From NCBI GenBank assembly GCA_010084195.1, contig RGPS01000045.1, positions 1 to 32,269 on the forward strand: a stretch of 32,269 nt of DNA, given 5' to 3'. Positions within the stretch are counted from its first letter, which is position 1. Every line of letters begins with the position of its first letter. The notes below the pieces were generated by a model. The model worked only from the letters and a program-made list of their open reading frames with translations. It ran no database searches and had not been told where the DNA came from. Shown piece by piece: positions 8,441-20,147 of this stretch. Position numbers and translations under genes: made by a program. Source of the stretch: Terriglobia bacterium (lineage in GTDB: Bacteria > Acidobacteriota > Terriglobia > Bryobacterales > Bryobacteraceae).

Positions 8441-9181
8441 TTACCTTTTCGAGCTCACTTTTTCGAGAATCTCACGCAACAACACATCGGCCGTGCGCTC
8501 TACCTTGCCGCTGGGCGAAAAGTGCAGGCCACACTCCCGGGCTTCATCGGTCTCCCACCACCACCTGCCGGCACGTTCATCCTCACCAGGCTTCGTCGCC
8601 CGGGTACAAGGATCACAGCCGATACTGGTGTAACCCTCAGCATACAAACGGTTTTCCGGCAAGCCATGCAACGCCGAATACTCCGCAACATCAGCGGCCG
8701 ACCACTCTGCCAGCGCATTGATCTTCACCGGAGTGGCTGCTCGATCAAACACCGGAACGTCTTTTCGCGTCTCACTCTGGCCCCGCCGCAAGCCCGTAAA
8801 ATAACCGCCCACGTCCTTCAGGGCCCTTGCCAGGGGCCACACCTTTCGCACATTACAGCAAAGGGACCGCTTCGGCACGCTGTCATAGAACAGGTCACGC
8901 CCGTACAACTCAACCATGGCGTCCGCTAATGACGCGTCCGGACGAATACGCTCCACTTGAATCCCATACCGGGCCTCAATGGTATCGATCATCTCCAGGG
9001 TGCCTGCGGGTACGCGACCCGTATCGATCGTCATCACCCGAAGCGCTCCCAGGGTCTTCAGAGCCACATCGACCATAACCACGCCTTCGCGCTGGAGGCT
9101 GGTCACAATAGCCAGCGACGCTCCAAACTCAGAGCCGGCCTCACGCACCAGGGATGTCGTTTTCTCAAAAAGGGGATTCAC
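8441..9181 (-). CDS. cysH: Phosphoadenylyl-/adenylyl-sulfate reductase, iron-sulfur type
   Basis: A 246-residue PAPS-reductase-fold enzyme that reduces activated sulfate to sulfite. Cysteine pairs C108-C109 (LCCNVRK) and C189-xx-C192 (IGCDPCTR) form the [4Fe-4S] site that marks the APS-reducing subgroup; the E. coli-type PAPS reductase lacks it. The catalytic Cys is C217 in the C-terminal ECGLHF motif. The start is GTG at 9181. Because cysC lies in the same operon, the enzyme may accept PAPS as well as APS, as reported for some cluster-containing CysH enzymes. Substrate preference cannot be read from the sequence alone. Confidence 0.95.
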   Translation of the reverse strand: MNPLFEKTTSLVREAGSEFGASLAIVTSLQREGVVMVDVALKTLGALRVMTIDTGRVPAGTLEMIDTIEARYGIQVERIRPDASLADAMVELYGRDLFYDSVPKRSLCCNVRKVWPLARALKDVGGYFTGLRRGQSETRKDVPVFDRAATPVKINALAEWSAADVAEYSALHGLPENRLYAEGYTSIGCDPCTRATKPGEDERAGRWWWETDEARECGLHFSPSGKVERTADVLLREILEKVSSKR

Positions 9182-9238
9182 TGCGAGGCCACCGTCCGAA
9201 ACGCTAAAGATGAGCCGGGAGAAGGAGAGGATTCAACG

Positions 9239-9283
9239 AAAAAAGCGCACAACAGGATTCCAAAGAATCTGTAGTGCGCTTCT
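9239..9283 (-). terminator. Rho-independent terminator of tRNA-Gly
   Basis: Read on the minus strand, a long hairpin with outer stem AAGCGCAC/GTGCGCTT and an inner stem interrupted by two single-base bulges is followed by a run of six T. It begins 8 bp after the tRNA-Gly 3' end and separates it from cysH, which follows on the same strand. Confidence 0.85.
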
Positions 9284-9290
9284 AAAAGTT

Positions 9291-9366
9291 TGGAGCGGGA
9301 GACGGGATTCGAACCCGCGACATCGACCTTGGCAAGGTCGCACTCTACCAGCTGAGTTACTCCCGC
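9291..9366 (-). tRNA. tRNA-Gly (anticodon GCC)
   Basis: A 76-nt cloverleaf on the minus strand. The acceptor stem is GCGGGAG/CTCCCGC with discriminator T and an encoded CCA. The anticodon stem CGACC/GGTCG encloses TTGCCAA, giving anticodon GCC (reads GGC). The T arm is GCGGG-TTCGAAT-CCCGT. A strong terminator lies directly downstream. Confidence 0.97.
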
Positions 9367-9546
9367 GCAGGCTTTACTATCTTCGCCCGAGCGATTGCCG
9401 CCTGTCAAACCCTATGGTAACAGATCCATTTCTGCGGAGCGCCCCAGCCATATGGGGTGCGAAAGCAGGGGTCCGGTCCAGGTGGGATCAGCCGCCACAT
9501 CAGGCCAGCGGTTCCGCCCGACCCCAGCGTATAAACTAACCATCGT

Positions 9547-10827
9547 ATGCAGCACGAATATGCTTTTGAAATGGCCGCCTCGGCCATCCGCTTCGGTTTC
9601 GGAGCTACCAGGGAAATTGGTGCGGATCTCTCCGAACTCGGTTTCCGTAATGTCGCTGTCTTCATTGATCCCGGCCTGCGCAATCTGTACCCCGTGATCA
9701 CTACGCTACAGTCGCTTGAAGACAACAAAGTTCCCTGCACGGTTTACGACCGGGTGAGTGTGGAACCCACAGATACCTCTGTTCAGGACGCCATTGCCTT
9801 CGCCACAGCCGGCCAGTACGATGCCTTCGTGGCAGTTGGGGGCGGCTCCACCATCGACACGGCAAAAGCTGCCAACCTGTACATGTGTTACCCGGCGGAT
9901 TTCCTCGATTACGTGAATGCCCCTGTGGGTAAAGGCAAACCAGTCCCGGGGCCGGTGAAGCCCCTGTTCGCTATCCCGACAACAGCCGGTACCGGCAGCG
10001 AAACCACCGGCGTTTCCATTTTCGATTACAAACCTCTGCGCGCCAAGACCGGCATTGCGCATCGCCGCCTGAAGCCCACCCTCGGTATTGTTGATCCGGA
10101 AAATACCCGCTCCATGCCGGGCCCGGTAGCAGCTTCATCAGGCCTCGATGTCCTCTGCCACGCGATTGAATCCTATACGGCAATCCCGTTTGGCGACCGC
10201 GCCTGCCCGGAGCGCCCCATACTTCGGCCTTCGTACCAGGGTTCCAACCCGATCAGCGACCTCTGGAGCCTGGAAGGTCTCCGCCTCACAGCCAAATACA
10301 TTCGTCGCGCCTTTGAGGATCCCTCCGACGACGAAGCCCGCGGCGCCATGATGCTCGCCTCGTCCTACGCCGGAATCGGTTTCGGCAATGCGGGAGTCCA
10401 CCTTCCGCACGGCATGTCTTACCCGGTTGCGGGCCTGGTACGCAACTTCATGCCCGCCGGCTATGAATCGGTAGGCCACGCTATTGTTCCGCACGGTATC
10501 TCCGTTGTTCTGAACGCGCCCTCCGTCTTCCGTTTCACCGCCAGCGCCTGCCCGGAACGCCATCTTCATGCCGCGGAGGTACTCGGAGCCAACATTTCCG
10601 GCGCGAAAAATGAAGACGCCGGAAAGATTCTCTCTGACGAACTCACTCGCCTCATGTCCGACCTGAAACTGCCCAACGGTCTGGCAGAAGTCGGATACTC
10701 CAGTTCGGATATTCCAGCTCTGGTGAAAGGCACGCTGCCGCAGCATCGCGTGACCAAGTTGTCCCCCAGGCCGGCAGATGAAGACGCCCTCGCTGCCCTC
10801 TTCGAAGGTGCTCTCAAAGGCTGGTAA
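9547..10827 (+). CDS. Hydroxyacid-oxoacid transhydrogenase-like iron-containing alcohol dehydrogenase
   Basis: A 426-residue group III iron dehydrogenase. It closely resembles the HOT/ADHFE1 subgroup along its whole length, for example YAFEMAASAIRFGFGATREIG at the N-terminus, the shared segments YQGSNPISD and GIGFGNAGVHLPHGMSYP, and the C-terminal DIPALVKGTLPQ. HOT couples oxidation of 4-hydroxybutyrate to reduction of 2-oxoglutarate. The cofactor loop AVGGGSTIDTAKA and metal ligands Asp and His in GLDVLCHAIES, His in HLPHGMSYP and His in IVPHGISV are present, so the active site looks intact. It stands 27 bp before the DinB gene. The substrate in this organism is inferred by similarity only. 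Confidence 0.9.
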   Translation: MQHEYAFEMAASAIRFGFGATREIGADLSELGFRNVAVFIDPGLRNLYPVITTLQSLEDNKVPCTVYDRVSVEPTDTSVQDAIAFATAGQYDAFVAVGGGSTIDTAKAANLYMCYPADFLDYVNAPVGKGKPVPGPVKPLFAIPTTAGTGSETTGVSIFDYKPLRAKTGIAHRRLKPTLGIVDPENTRSMPGPVAASSGLDVLCHAIESYTAIPFGDRACPERPILRPSYQGSNPISDLWSLEGLRLTAKYIRRAFEDPSDDEARGAMMLASSYAGIGFGNAGVHLPHGMSYPVAGLVRNFMPAGYESVGHAIVPHGISVVLNAPSVFRFTASACPERHLHAAEVLGANISGAKNEDAGKILSDELTRLMSDLKLPNGLAEVGYSSSDIPALVKGTLPQHRVTKLSPRPADEDALAALFEGALKGW

Positions 10828-10854
10828 CAAACCCGGGACATGTGACAATGGTCC

Positions 10855-11346
10855 ATGCCCGGCCAGCTTGCCGACCTGCTTCGCAATACTCTCGCCACTG
10901 AGCTTCCACAACTCTCGGCGCTCACAGAAACTGCCGCTTCAGAAATGCCAAACGGCCCCGACGCCTGGTCCCCAAAACAGGAACTCGGCCACCTGATTGA
11001 TTCAGCAGCCAACAATCACCTCCGTTTTGTGAGTACCTCCCTGAACTCTGGTTTCTCTGGTCTCCCTTACGCCCAGAACGGCTGGGTCGATCTCCACGGC
11101 TATCAGGACAAGCCCTGGACGACAACGGTGTTTTTCTGGCACGCCTACAACACGTTCCTGGCCGATCTGATCTCACGAATCCCGGAAGACGATCTCGCGA
11201 ACACCTGCACCATCGGTGGTTCGGAACCCTGCACTTTGCGCTTTCTGATTCAAGACTACGTCCTCCACATGCAACACCATATCGACCATTTATTGGGTCG
11301 GGAGCATGTCACCCCATACCCGCCCGCAGGTACCACAACCACCTGA
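10855..11346 (+). CDS. DinB-fold (DinB_2) protein
   Basis: A 163-residue four-helix DinB/YfiT-like protein. Likely metal ligands are His in ELGHLIDSAANNH and the C-terminal HMQHHIDHLLG cluster. Members of this fold include thiol-dependent transferases and proteins induced by DNA damage, but most, including this one, have no defined reaction. It follows the iron dehydrogenase by 27 bp and may be co-transcribed. Its stop lies 2 bp before a DnaA-box-like sequence upstream of dnaA. Confidence 0.82.
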   Translation: MPGQLADLLRNTLATELPQLSALTETAASEMPNGPDAWSPKQELGHLIDSAANNHLRFVSTSLNSGFSGLPYAQNGWVDLHGYQDKPWTTTVFFWHAYNTFLADLISRIPEDDLANTCTIGGSEPCTLRFLIQDYVLHMQHHIDHLLGREHVTPYPPAGTTTT

Positions 11347-11347
11347 G

Positions 11348-11356
11348 TTTTCCACA
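11348..11356 (+). promoter_or_regulatory. Possible DnaA box upstream of dnaA
   Basis: TTTTCCACA differs from the consensus TTATCCACA at one position. It is the only near-consensus box I see in the 227-bp gap between the DinB gene and dnaA, so it may serve dnaA autoregulation or form part of a split origin. Confidence 0.4.
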
Positions 11357-11534
11357 AGCCGTCCCACACAACACACCGAGTCGAAATAGCTTTCATTAAA
11401 GCCCTTCAAACGCGCTTCTGCTGTGATATCCTCAGGGCTGTTCGGACTGCACGCAGTACCCTCCAACGGCACATACCTGCCCAGGACAATCCGGAAACTT
11501 TAGATCAGAGCGCCATAATTGCGCTTGTAGGACC

Positions 11535-11556
11535 GCAGGCTCCTGATTGAGCCTGC
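11535..11556 (+). promoter_or_regulatory. Hairpin abutting the dnaA ribosome site
   Basis: A perfect 8-bp inverted repeat (GCAGGCTC/GAGCCTGC) with a 6-nt loop ends one base before the AGGAGAG ribosome site at 11558-11564. It has no T-tract, so it is not a terminator. It could tune dnaA translation or bind a protein as DNA; function is unknown. Confidence 0.5.
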
Positions 11557-11573
11557 CAGGAGAGTATTTTTTC

Positions 11574-12887
11574 GTGACGGCAGATCATAGTAGCCCCTGG
11601 GACCTGGTAAAAGCGACGCTGCAGAAGAAGGTCAGCGCCGAGACATACGAAAACTGGATCTCACGCACTCAGTACGCCGGCATTGATGGCTCCACTCTGG
11701 TAGTCACTGTTCCAGACTCCACCACGCAGAGTGTTCTGAAGGACGATTACTCCGTCCGTATCCAGGACGCGGCCCGCGCCTGCGGCCTCCCCTCTACGGC
11801 CATTCGCTTTAGTGTTCGCCCGGACGATGGTGCCATACCCGGCAGGCCCGATCAGGTTTCCGAGCTGGAATCCCCGCTGGCCCTGAATCCGAAATTTACC
11901 TTCGAGAGCTTCGTAGTGGGAGCCTCAAATCAATTCGCTCACGCTGCTGCTCAATCGGTAGCCACCCAACCCGCGCGCCGCTATAATCCTCTGTACCTCT
12001 ACGGCGGCGTGGGCATGGGCAAAACCCACCTCATGCACGCCATCGGCAGGGCGCTGGTAGCCACTGGCTCCATGCGAATCATCTACACTACCTGCGAGCG
12101 CTTCACCAACGAAGTCGTATCCGGTATCAAACACGGCCGCATGCCTCAACTGCGGGAGCGCTACCGCTCCGCCGATGTCCTGCTCATTGACGACATCCAG
12201 TCTCTGGGCTCCAAAGATCGAACCCAAGAAGAGTTCTTCCACACGTTCAACGAACTCCACGACGCACAAAAGCAGATCGTCATCTCGGGTGATTGTCAGC
12301 CTAAGGAAATCCCCGGCCTCGTAGACCGCCTCCGCTCGCGCTTTGAATGGGGTCTGATGGCGGACATTGAACCCCCGGATCTGGAAACCCGCATGGCGAT
12401 CCTCGAAAAGAAGGCGGACATCGAAGGGGTATTCGTTCCTCCGGCAGTCCGCCTCCTGATTGCCGAAAAGACCAAGTCGAGTGTCCGCGAACTGGAAGGC
12501 GCTCTCATCAAGCTGATTGCCTACTCGTCGCTCACCAACACTCCCATCAGTGTGCCCATGGCCCGCCAGGCACTGAAGAATATCCTGGACAAGCCGGAGA
12601 GGCGAATCACCATCGATGCTGTCCAGAAAGCTGTCGCCGAACGCTACGCGATAAAGCCTTCTGCGCTGCGCGAAAAATCAAACCGGAAAGAAATTGTGGT
12701 GCCCAGGCAGGTCGCCATGTATCTGGTGAAGGAACTCACGCCGGCCTCCCTGCCCGAGATCGGACGGGCTTTCGGTGGCAAACACCACACCACCGTCATC
12801 CATTCCATCGACAAGATCACGGCGTGCCTGCTGGATAATCCGGAACTCAACAAGATCATCCACAGCGTAAAGGACTCATTGCAATAG
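11574..12887 (+). CDS. dnaA: Chromosomal replication initiator DnaA
   Basis: A 437-residue AAA+ initiator that binds DnaA boxes and melts oriC. The GTG at 11574 is preferred because AGGAGAG lies about ten bases upstream and the protein then begins close to the domain I helix (WDLVKATLQKKVSAETYENWIS); an in-frame TTG at 11547 falls inside a hairpin. Domain II is short (about 85-105). Domain III has Walker A GGVGMGKT at 144-151, Walker B LLIDDIQ near 203 and an arginine-rich VDRLRSRFEWG. Domain IV carries the DNA-reading GGKHHTTVIHS motif near 401-411, with Lys-His where GRDHTTV is most common. dnaN and gyrB follow on the same strand. Confidence 0.97.
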   Translation: MTADHSSPWDLVKATLQKKVSAETYENWISRTQYAGIDGSTLVVTVPDSTTQSVLKDDYSVRIQDAARACGLPSTAIRFSVRPDDGAIPGRPDQVSELESPLALNPKFTFESFVVGASNQFAHAAAQSVATQPARRYNPLYLYGGVGMGKTHLMHAIGRALVATGSMRIIYTTCERFTNEVVSGIKHGRMPQLRERYRSADVLLIDDIQSLGSKDRTQEEFFHTFNELHDAQKQIVISGDCQPKEIPGLVDRLRSRFEWGLMADIEPPDLETRMAILEKKADIEGVFVPPAVRLLIAEKTKSSVRELEGALIKLIAYSSLTNTPISVPMARQALKNILDKPERRITIDAVQKAVAERYAIKPSALREKSNRKEIVVPRQVAMYLVKELTPASLPEIGRAFGGKHHTTVIHSIDKITACLLDNPELNKIIHSVKDSLQ

Positions 12888-13189
12888 GTTTACAGCGTCT
12901 TCCACAGACCCCCCTCTGGAAGCCCTCTGGAATTCTGTGTATAAACCGTGACAAGCCCGCTTACGCACCGCAACCGCAGATATCTCCCACAACCAGAAAT
13001 GGCGGGAACCGTCAAAGTTTTGTATAATTTAGGGAGTCTCCCACATTTCAACAGGTCCGACTAATACGGTTCTATACATGGGTTATATCTATACCGTAGA
13101 AGAAATAGGGGCGAACACCCCCAACCGGCCTGAGTCGAAGACGGCAACAGCAGCAAAGAGTATTAACGAGAGGAGAAGGCACCAACTCT
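12888..13189. other. oriC: Candidate replication origin (oriC) between dnaA and dnaN
   Basis: This 302-bp gap holds one perfect DnaA box, TGTGTATAA at 12936-12944 (reverse of TTATACACA), and degenerate boxes TCTTCCACA at 12898-12906 and TCTCCCACA at 12983-12991; a further TCATCCACA lies in the dnaA 3' end at 12856-12864. An AT-rich stretch at about 13012-13034 could be an unwinding element, and it contains TATAAT at 13023-13028, which could equally be a dnaN -10 box. Location beside dnaA is the commonest oriC arrangement. The box density is modest, so confidence is moderate. No gene is visible here. Confidence 0.55.
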
Positions 13190-16833
<3,644 letters not shown>

Positions 16834-16842
16834 AAAAATTCC

Positions 16843-16865
16843 GGCGGCGCCCCACAGGCGCCGCC
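16843..16865. terminator. GC-rich hairpin after gyrB
   Basis: A perfect 9-bp stem (GGCGGCGCC/GGCGCCGCC) with a 5-nt loop starts 9 bp after the gyrB stop. There is no T-tract on the + strand; instead seven A precede it, so as an intrinsic terminator it would work only for minus-strand transcripts. It may still stabilise or end the gyrB message with Rho. Confidence 0.5.
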
Positions 16866-17101
16866 ACCCGCTCCCCGGCCTTTCTCACCCTCGTCAGACT
16901 TATCGCCACTTTTGTACCGGCGATCAGCCTTACGTCACCTCAAACCCTCACCGAGGTTCCGCCGATGGCGCGAGCCTTCCTGCCTTCCATCGCGCCGATA
17001 AATTCTCCCTGGTGCCCTAAACTCAACGTCGCAAATAACAATTTCCCAACGTTTCACGAACGCAACCGCTACTCCCGACGTACAACTCTCAGAGGTCCTA
17101 C

Positions 17102-18241
17102 ATGTCGAAACTCCTCGTGGTTCTTTCAACGCTTCTGCTGGCGGCATCGCTTCCGGCCCAGACCCTGGTCGGAAACTGGCAGGGTACACTCGCCACTCCA
17201 GGCAAAGACATCCGCATCCTCTTCAAATTCGCGACCACCGAAGGCGATGCCCTCAAGGCCACCATGTACAGCATCGACCAAACGCCTCAGCCCTTTCCCG
17301 GCGGCACGGTCAGTTATCAGGGTGGAACCCTGAAAGTTCCATTTCCGGCTGTCGGCGGCACCTTTGAAGGCAAGCTCAACGCCGACAAAACCGCTCTCGA
17401 AGGGAAATGGGCCCAGGGTCCCAATCAGCTGCCCCTGACCATGACCCGTCCGACGCCCGAAAACACCTGGGCCATTCCCGACCCGCCCGCACCCCCGAAG
17501 AAAATGCGCGCCGACATTGACCCCAGCTTTGAAGTCGCCGCCATCAAGCTCAGCCAGCCGGGAGCACAAGGCCAGGGCCTGACCATTCAGGGCAAACGGA
17601 TGGTTACCCGCAATACCTCACTCAGCTTCCTGATAACCTTTGCCTATGGAGTCCACCCGAAGCAGCTCAGCGGCGGTCCCGCGTGGCTCGACGCGGAGAA
17701 GTTCGACATCAACGCGGAACCCGATGCCGAAGGGCAACCTTCTGACAAACAACTCCGCTCCATGCTCCGCAAACTGCTCGCGGATCGCTTTCAGTTCAAA
17801 TTTCACACCGAACAGAAAGAACTGGCTGCCTACGCTGTCACCGTGGGCAAAACCGGCGCGAAACTCACTAAAAGCGACAGCGATCCGAATGGTCTGCCCG
17901 GCCTCGGCTTTCGCGGTCTGGGCAAGCTGGTTGCCCGCAACGCCAATATCGCGGACTTCGCCGGTCTCATGCAAACCATCGTGCTGGATCGTCCGGTGGT
18001 CGACAAAACCGGCCTGACCGACCGCTACGACTTCACCCTCGACTGGACCCCGGAAGCCGCTCAGTTTGGAGGCCGCGGGCCCCAACCCGGTCAGCCTCCT
18101 GCCCCACCGGCCGACGATGCCGGAGCTCCGCCCGATCTCTTCACGGCAACCGTGCAGCAACTTGGCCTCAAACTCGAATCGACCAAACTACCCGTCGATG
18201 TTCTTGTCATCGAAAAAGCTGAAAAGCCGTCGGAAAACTAA
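17102..18241 (+). CDS. Secreted TIGR03435-family protein with an extra N-terminal domain
   Basis: A 379-residue exported protein. A signal peptide (MSKLLVVLSTLLLAASLPAQ) is followed by a beta-rich region at about 20-135 that begins LVGNWQGTLATPGKDIRILF and ends in a Pro-rich linker. From about 140 it is a TIGR03435 domain: SFEVAAIKLSQPG, a predicted strand-rich middle with GGPAWLDAEKFDINA, LRKLLADRFQFKFHTEQKELAAYAVTV and the typical ending VDVLVIEKAEKPSEN. This family is greatly expanded in Solibacter-type Acidobacteriota and has no known function. Many members are only the C-terminal domain, so the NWQGTL region is an added module. Nothing clear is seen in the 236 bp before it. Confidence 0.88.
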   Translation: MSKLLVVLSTLLLAASLPAQTLVGNWQGTLATPGKDIRILFKFATTEGDALKATMYSIDQTPQPFPGGTVSYQGGTLKVPFPAVGGTFEGKLNADKTALEGKWAQGPNQLPLTMTRPTPENTWAIPDPPAPPKKMRADIDPSFEVAAIKLSQPGAQGQGLTIQGKRMVTRNTSLSFLITFAYGVHPKQLSGGPAWLDAEKFDINAEPDAEGQPSDKQLRSMLRKLLADRFQFKFHTEQKELAAYAVTVGKTGAKLTKSDSDPNGLPGLGFRGLGKLVARNANIADFAGLMQTIVLDRPVVDKTGLTDRYDFTLDWTPEAAQFGGRGPQPGQPPAPPADDAGAPPDLFTATVQQLGLKLESTKLPVDVLVIEKAEKPSEN

Positions 18242-18254
18242 TCTGACGCTGCAG

Positions 18255-18285
18255 GCTACGGTGCAGCCTCAAAACTCACCGTAGC
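18255..18285. terminator. Convergent hairpin between two secreted-protein genes
   Basis: A perfect 9-bp inverted repeat (GCTACGGTG/CACCGTAGC) with a 13-nt loop, followed by TTT on the + strand. It lies 14 bp after the stop of the TIGR03435 gene and overlaps the last codons of the convergent gene, so it could serve both strands. Confidence 0.5.
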
Positions 18286-19269
18286 TTTAGCCGAGAACTT
18301 CTTGTACTCGCTGAACTCCGTCACATTGCGCCGCTGATTCTGCACCCGGATGACCCGGGAATCAACCCGGCGGGGTAGCAGGTAGGCAACTCCCCCCACG
18401 TCGGCCCAGTCGTAATCCATCATGGAGGGTGTCGCCCGAATTGGCCACTCTGCCGGCAATTCCTCCGCTTCTGACGTCAGACGCAAAACCCTCTTCGTCT
18501 CGCGGTCAATCCAAACGGAACCCACCATTCCCGTCACGGAATTGCCTCTCGTCGTGAAAGTGCTGTACCCGACACTATACGTGGAATCAGCTTTGGCCAC
18601 TCTGTAAGAGAACACGTAGGCCACCCGTCCCCGCAATCGACTCCAGCGATCCCAGCGAAACTCCGTTTTGGACTTTTCTGCAAAGATCGCTCGCAAGGTT
18701 CCCCCAAACTCTCCACTGGACCGAAATCCGCCCACCTTCCGGAAGTCCTTCGAGGTGGTCTTGCCCTTTATCTCCAGAAGCTTGTACTTTTCCGCCTTCC
18801 CGTTATAGGCAGTGGCCACCTTCAGGGTGTCCAGTGGTTTCCAGTTTTGGGTGAATTTCGCATCCTCAAAGCGACTCACGCTTTGTGTGCAGATGAAATC
18901 CGGCAGTCCGGTCGTATACCGAAGCGCTTCCATCCGCGCGACAGCAATGACCTCATCCCGCTCCGCTACGCCAGGGACCGCTGGAGCCTCGAAAAGGGCA
19001 ATCCCGGTGGCCGGAAGCAGCTTTGAGCTCACCCACCGCAGCTTCTCCAAAGCCTCAACAGTCTCCGGCCCGGCCCCTCGGGACTCCAATTCTTCTACTA
19101 CCGCCAGGTCCAGCTTTTCTGAAAAGGTAGCCTGCGAGACGGCACTGGCGACGTCAGCATCGGCGGTACCTGCCTTGAGGGCTGCCTGTGCGGACTCCAA
19201 CAGCTCCTGAACCCGGATTCCTCCGTTGCAAGAACCTACCAAAACGAAAAAGGCCACAAAAGAACGCAT
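18256..19269 (-). CDS. Predicted secreted protein of an Acidobacteriota-typical family, function unknown
   Basis: A 337-residue protein with a short hydrophobic signal (MRSFVAFFVLVGSCNGG); the Cys at 14 could make it a lipoprotein, though the lipobox is not ideal. Residues 20-100 are helical and Ala/Glu-rich. From about 110 the sequence shows LRYTTGLPDFICTQSVSRFED, then GGFRSSGEFGGTLRAIFAEKSKTEFRWDRWSRLRGRVAYVFSYRV and DYDWADVGGVAYLLPRRVDSRVI. I recognise this pattern from many uncharacterised Acidobacteriota proteins, but it has no name or reaction that I know. The stop lies inside a hairpin shared with the convergent gene. The neighbouring PEP-CTERM gene is upstream on the same strand. Confidence 0.72.
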   Translation of the reverse strand: MRSFVAFFVLVGSCNGGIRVQELLESAQAALKAGTADADVASAVSQATFSEKLDLAVVEELESRGAGPETVEALEKLRWVSSKLLPATGIALFEAPAVPGVAERDEVIAVARMEALRYTTGLPDFICTQSVSRFEDAKFTQNWKPLDTLKVATAYNGKAEKYKLLEIKGKTTSKDFRKVGGFRSSGEFGGTLRAIFAEKSKTEFRWDRWSRLRGRVAYVFSYRVAKADSTYSVGYSTFTTRGNSVTGMVGSVWIDRETKRVLRLTSEAEELPAEWPIRATPSMMDYDWADVGGVAYLLPRRVDSRVIRVQNQRRNVTEFSEYKKFSAKATVSFEAAP

Positions 19270-19329
19270 AACATAAGGCTATACGTCCGTCCTGCGGCCT
19301 CGGGGTCCACACTTCTTAGCAACGTCACT

Positions 19330-19983
19330 TCAGATCCTGAGCCGGGTACGCCTCCTGCGTGCCGTTGTCATTGCCACCCCAAGCGCCGAGAACCCCAGGA
19401 CAAATGTGGACGGTTCAGGGGTTTCAGAAACGGAGTCTTCCAGCGCCCGCATCACAGTCGACACATCCTCACATCCCGGTATGCCAGTGATGAACCTTTG
19501 GATCTGAGGATCGCTGGGGGTGAAGATCAGAACCTGCTGCAGGAAGCCCGGGGTAATCAAGCCACGCTGCCAGGCGAATTCAGCCATCTCCAGCCAGGGT
19601 GCCGCTGCCGGATCGGTAACTGTCGCGGTACCCATCACCTGCCAAATTGCAAACGAGATCGGCCCATCCGCCGTGTGATTTAGGTGAACCGCCACCGCCG
19701 CCAGGAAAGCGGCTTCCTTCTCCTGCCACGTATTCGGGGCTGCCACGGTACCGGAGTAGCGAGTATTGAAGCTGGATGCCAGATTCTGATCGAGACAGAA
19801 GAACCCCGTTGCGGTCGAGTGAGTCAGCGTTCCTGAATAGGGCCCCACTGTCTCACCCAGATAGTCCTGCCCGGGATCAGCGCCCAGAGAAAAGACAATC
19901 GGACTAGCAGCAGCTGTGCCTGCCGCGACAAACAACCCGGCCATCAGGGCCAGACCACATCGAACACTCCGTACACGTTTCAT
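19330..19983 (-). CDS. PEP-CTERM sorting domain protein
   Basis: A 217-residue exported protein. The ATG at 19983 follows a GGAGAGGAGAG ribosome site and begins a signal peptide (MKRVRSVRCGLALMAGLFVAAGTAAA); the open frame runs 26 codons further up but without support. The C-terminus has the sorting signal ETPEPSTFVLGFSALGVAM followed by a basic RRRRTRLR tail, which directs processing by exosortase. The middle part, with conserved-looking WQEKEAAFLAA and ISFAIWQVMGT, resembles other acidobacterial PEP-CTERM proteins but has no assigned activity. No exosortase gene is visible in the window. Confidence 0.85.
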   Translation of the reverse strand: MKRVRSVRCGLALMAGLFVAAGTAAASPIVFSLGADPGQDYLGETVGPYSGTLTHSTATGFFCLDQNLASSFNTRYSGTVAAPNTWQEKEAAFLAAVAVHLNHTADGPISFAIWQVMGTATVTDPAAAPWLEMAEFAWQRGLITPGFLQQVLIFTPSDPQIQRFITGIPGCEDVSTVMRALEDSVSETPEPSTFVLGFSALGVAMTTARRRRTRLRI

Positions 19984-20147
19984 CTCTCCTCTCCAAAGCA
20001 AGCCCCCGGCCAAACCAAACCGTGTTGAAAAAAAACAACTTAACCTCGTCTGGACAGCCACGGGACAGGAGAACTATCACGCAACGAAACACACCTTGTG
20101 TTCCACCCCGGAACACCGGGACTGCCGTCTCTGATAGATTGTGGGCC

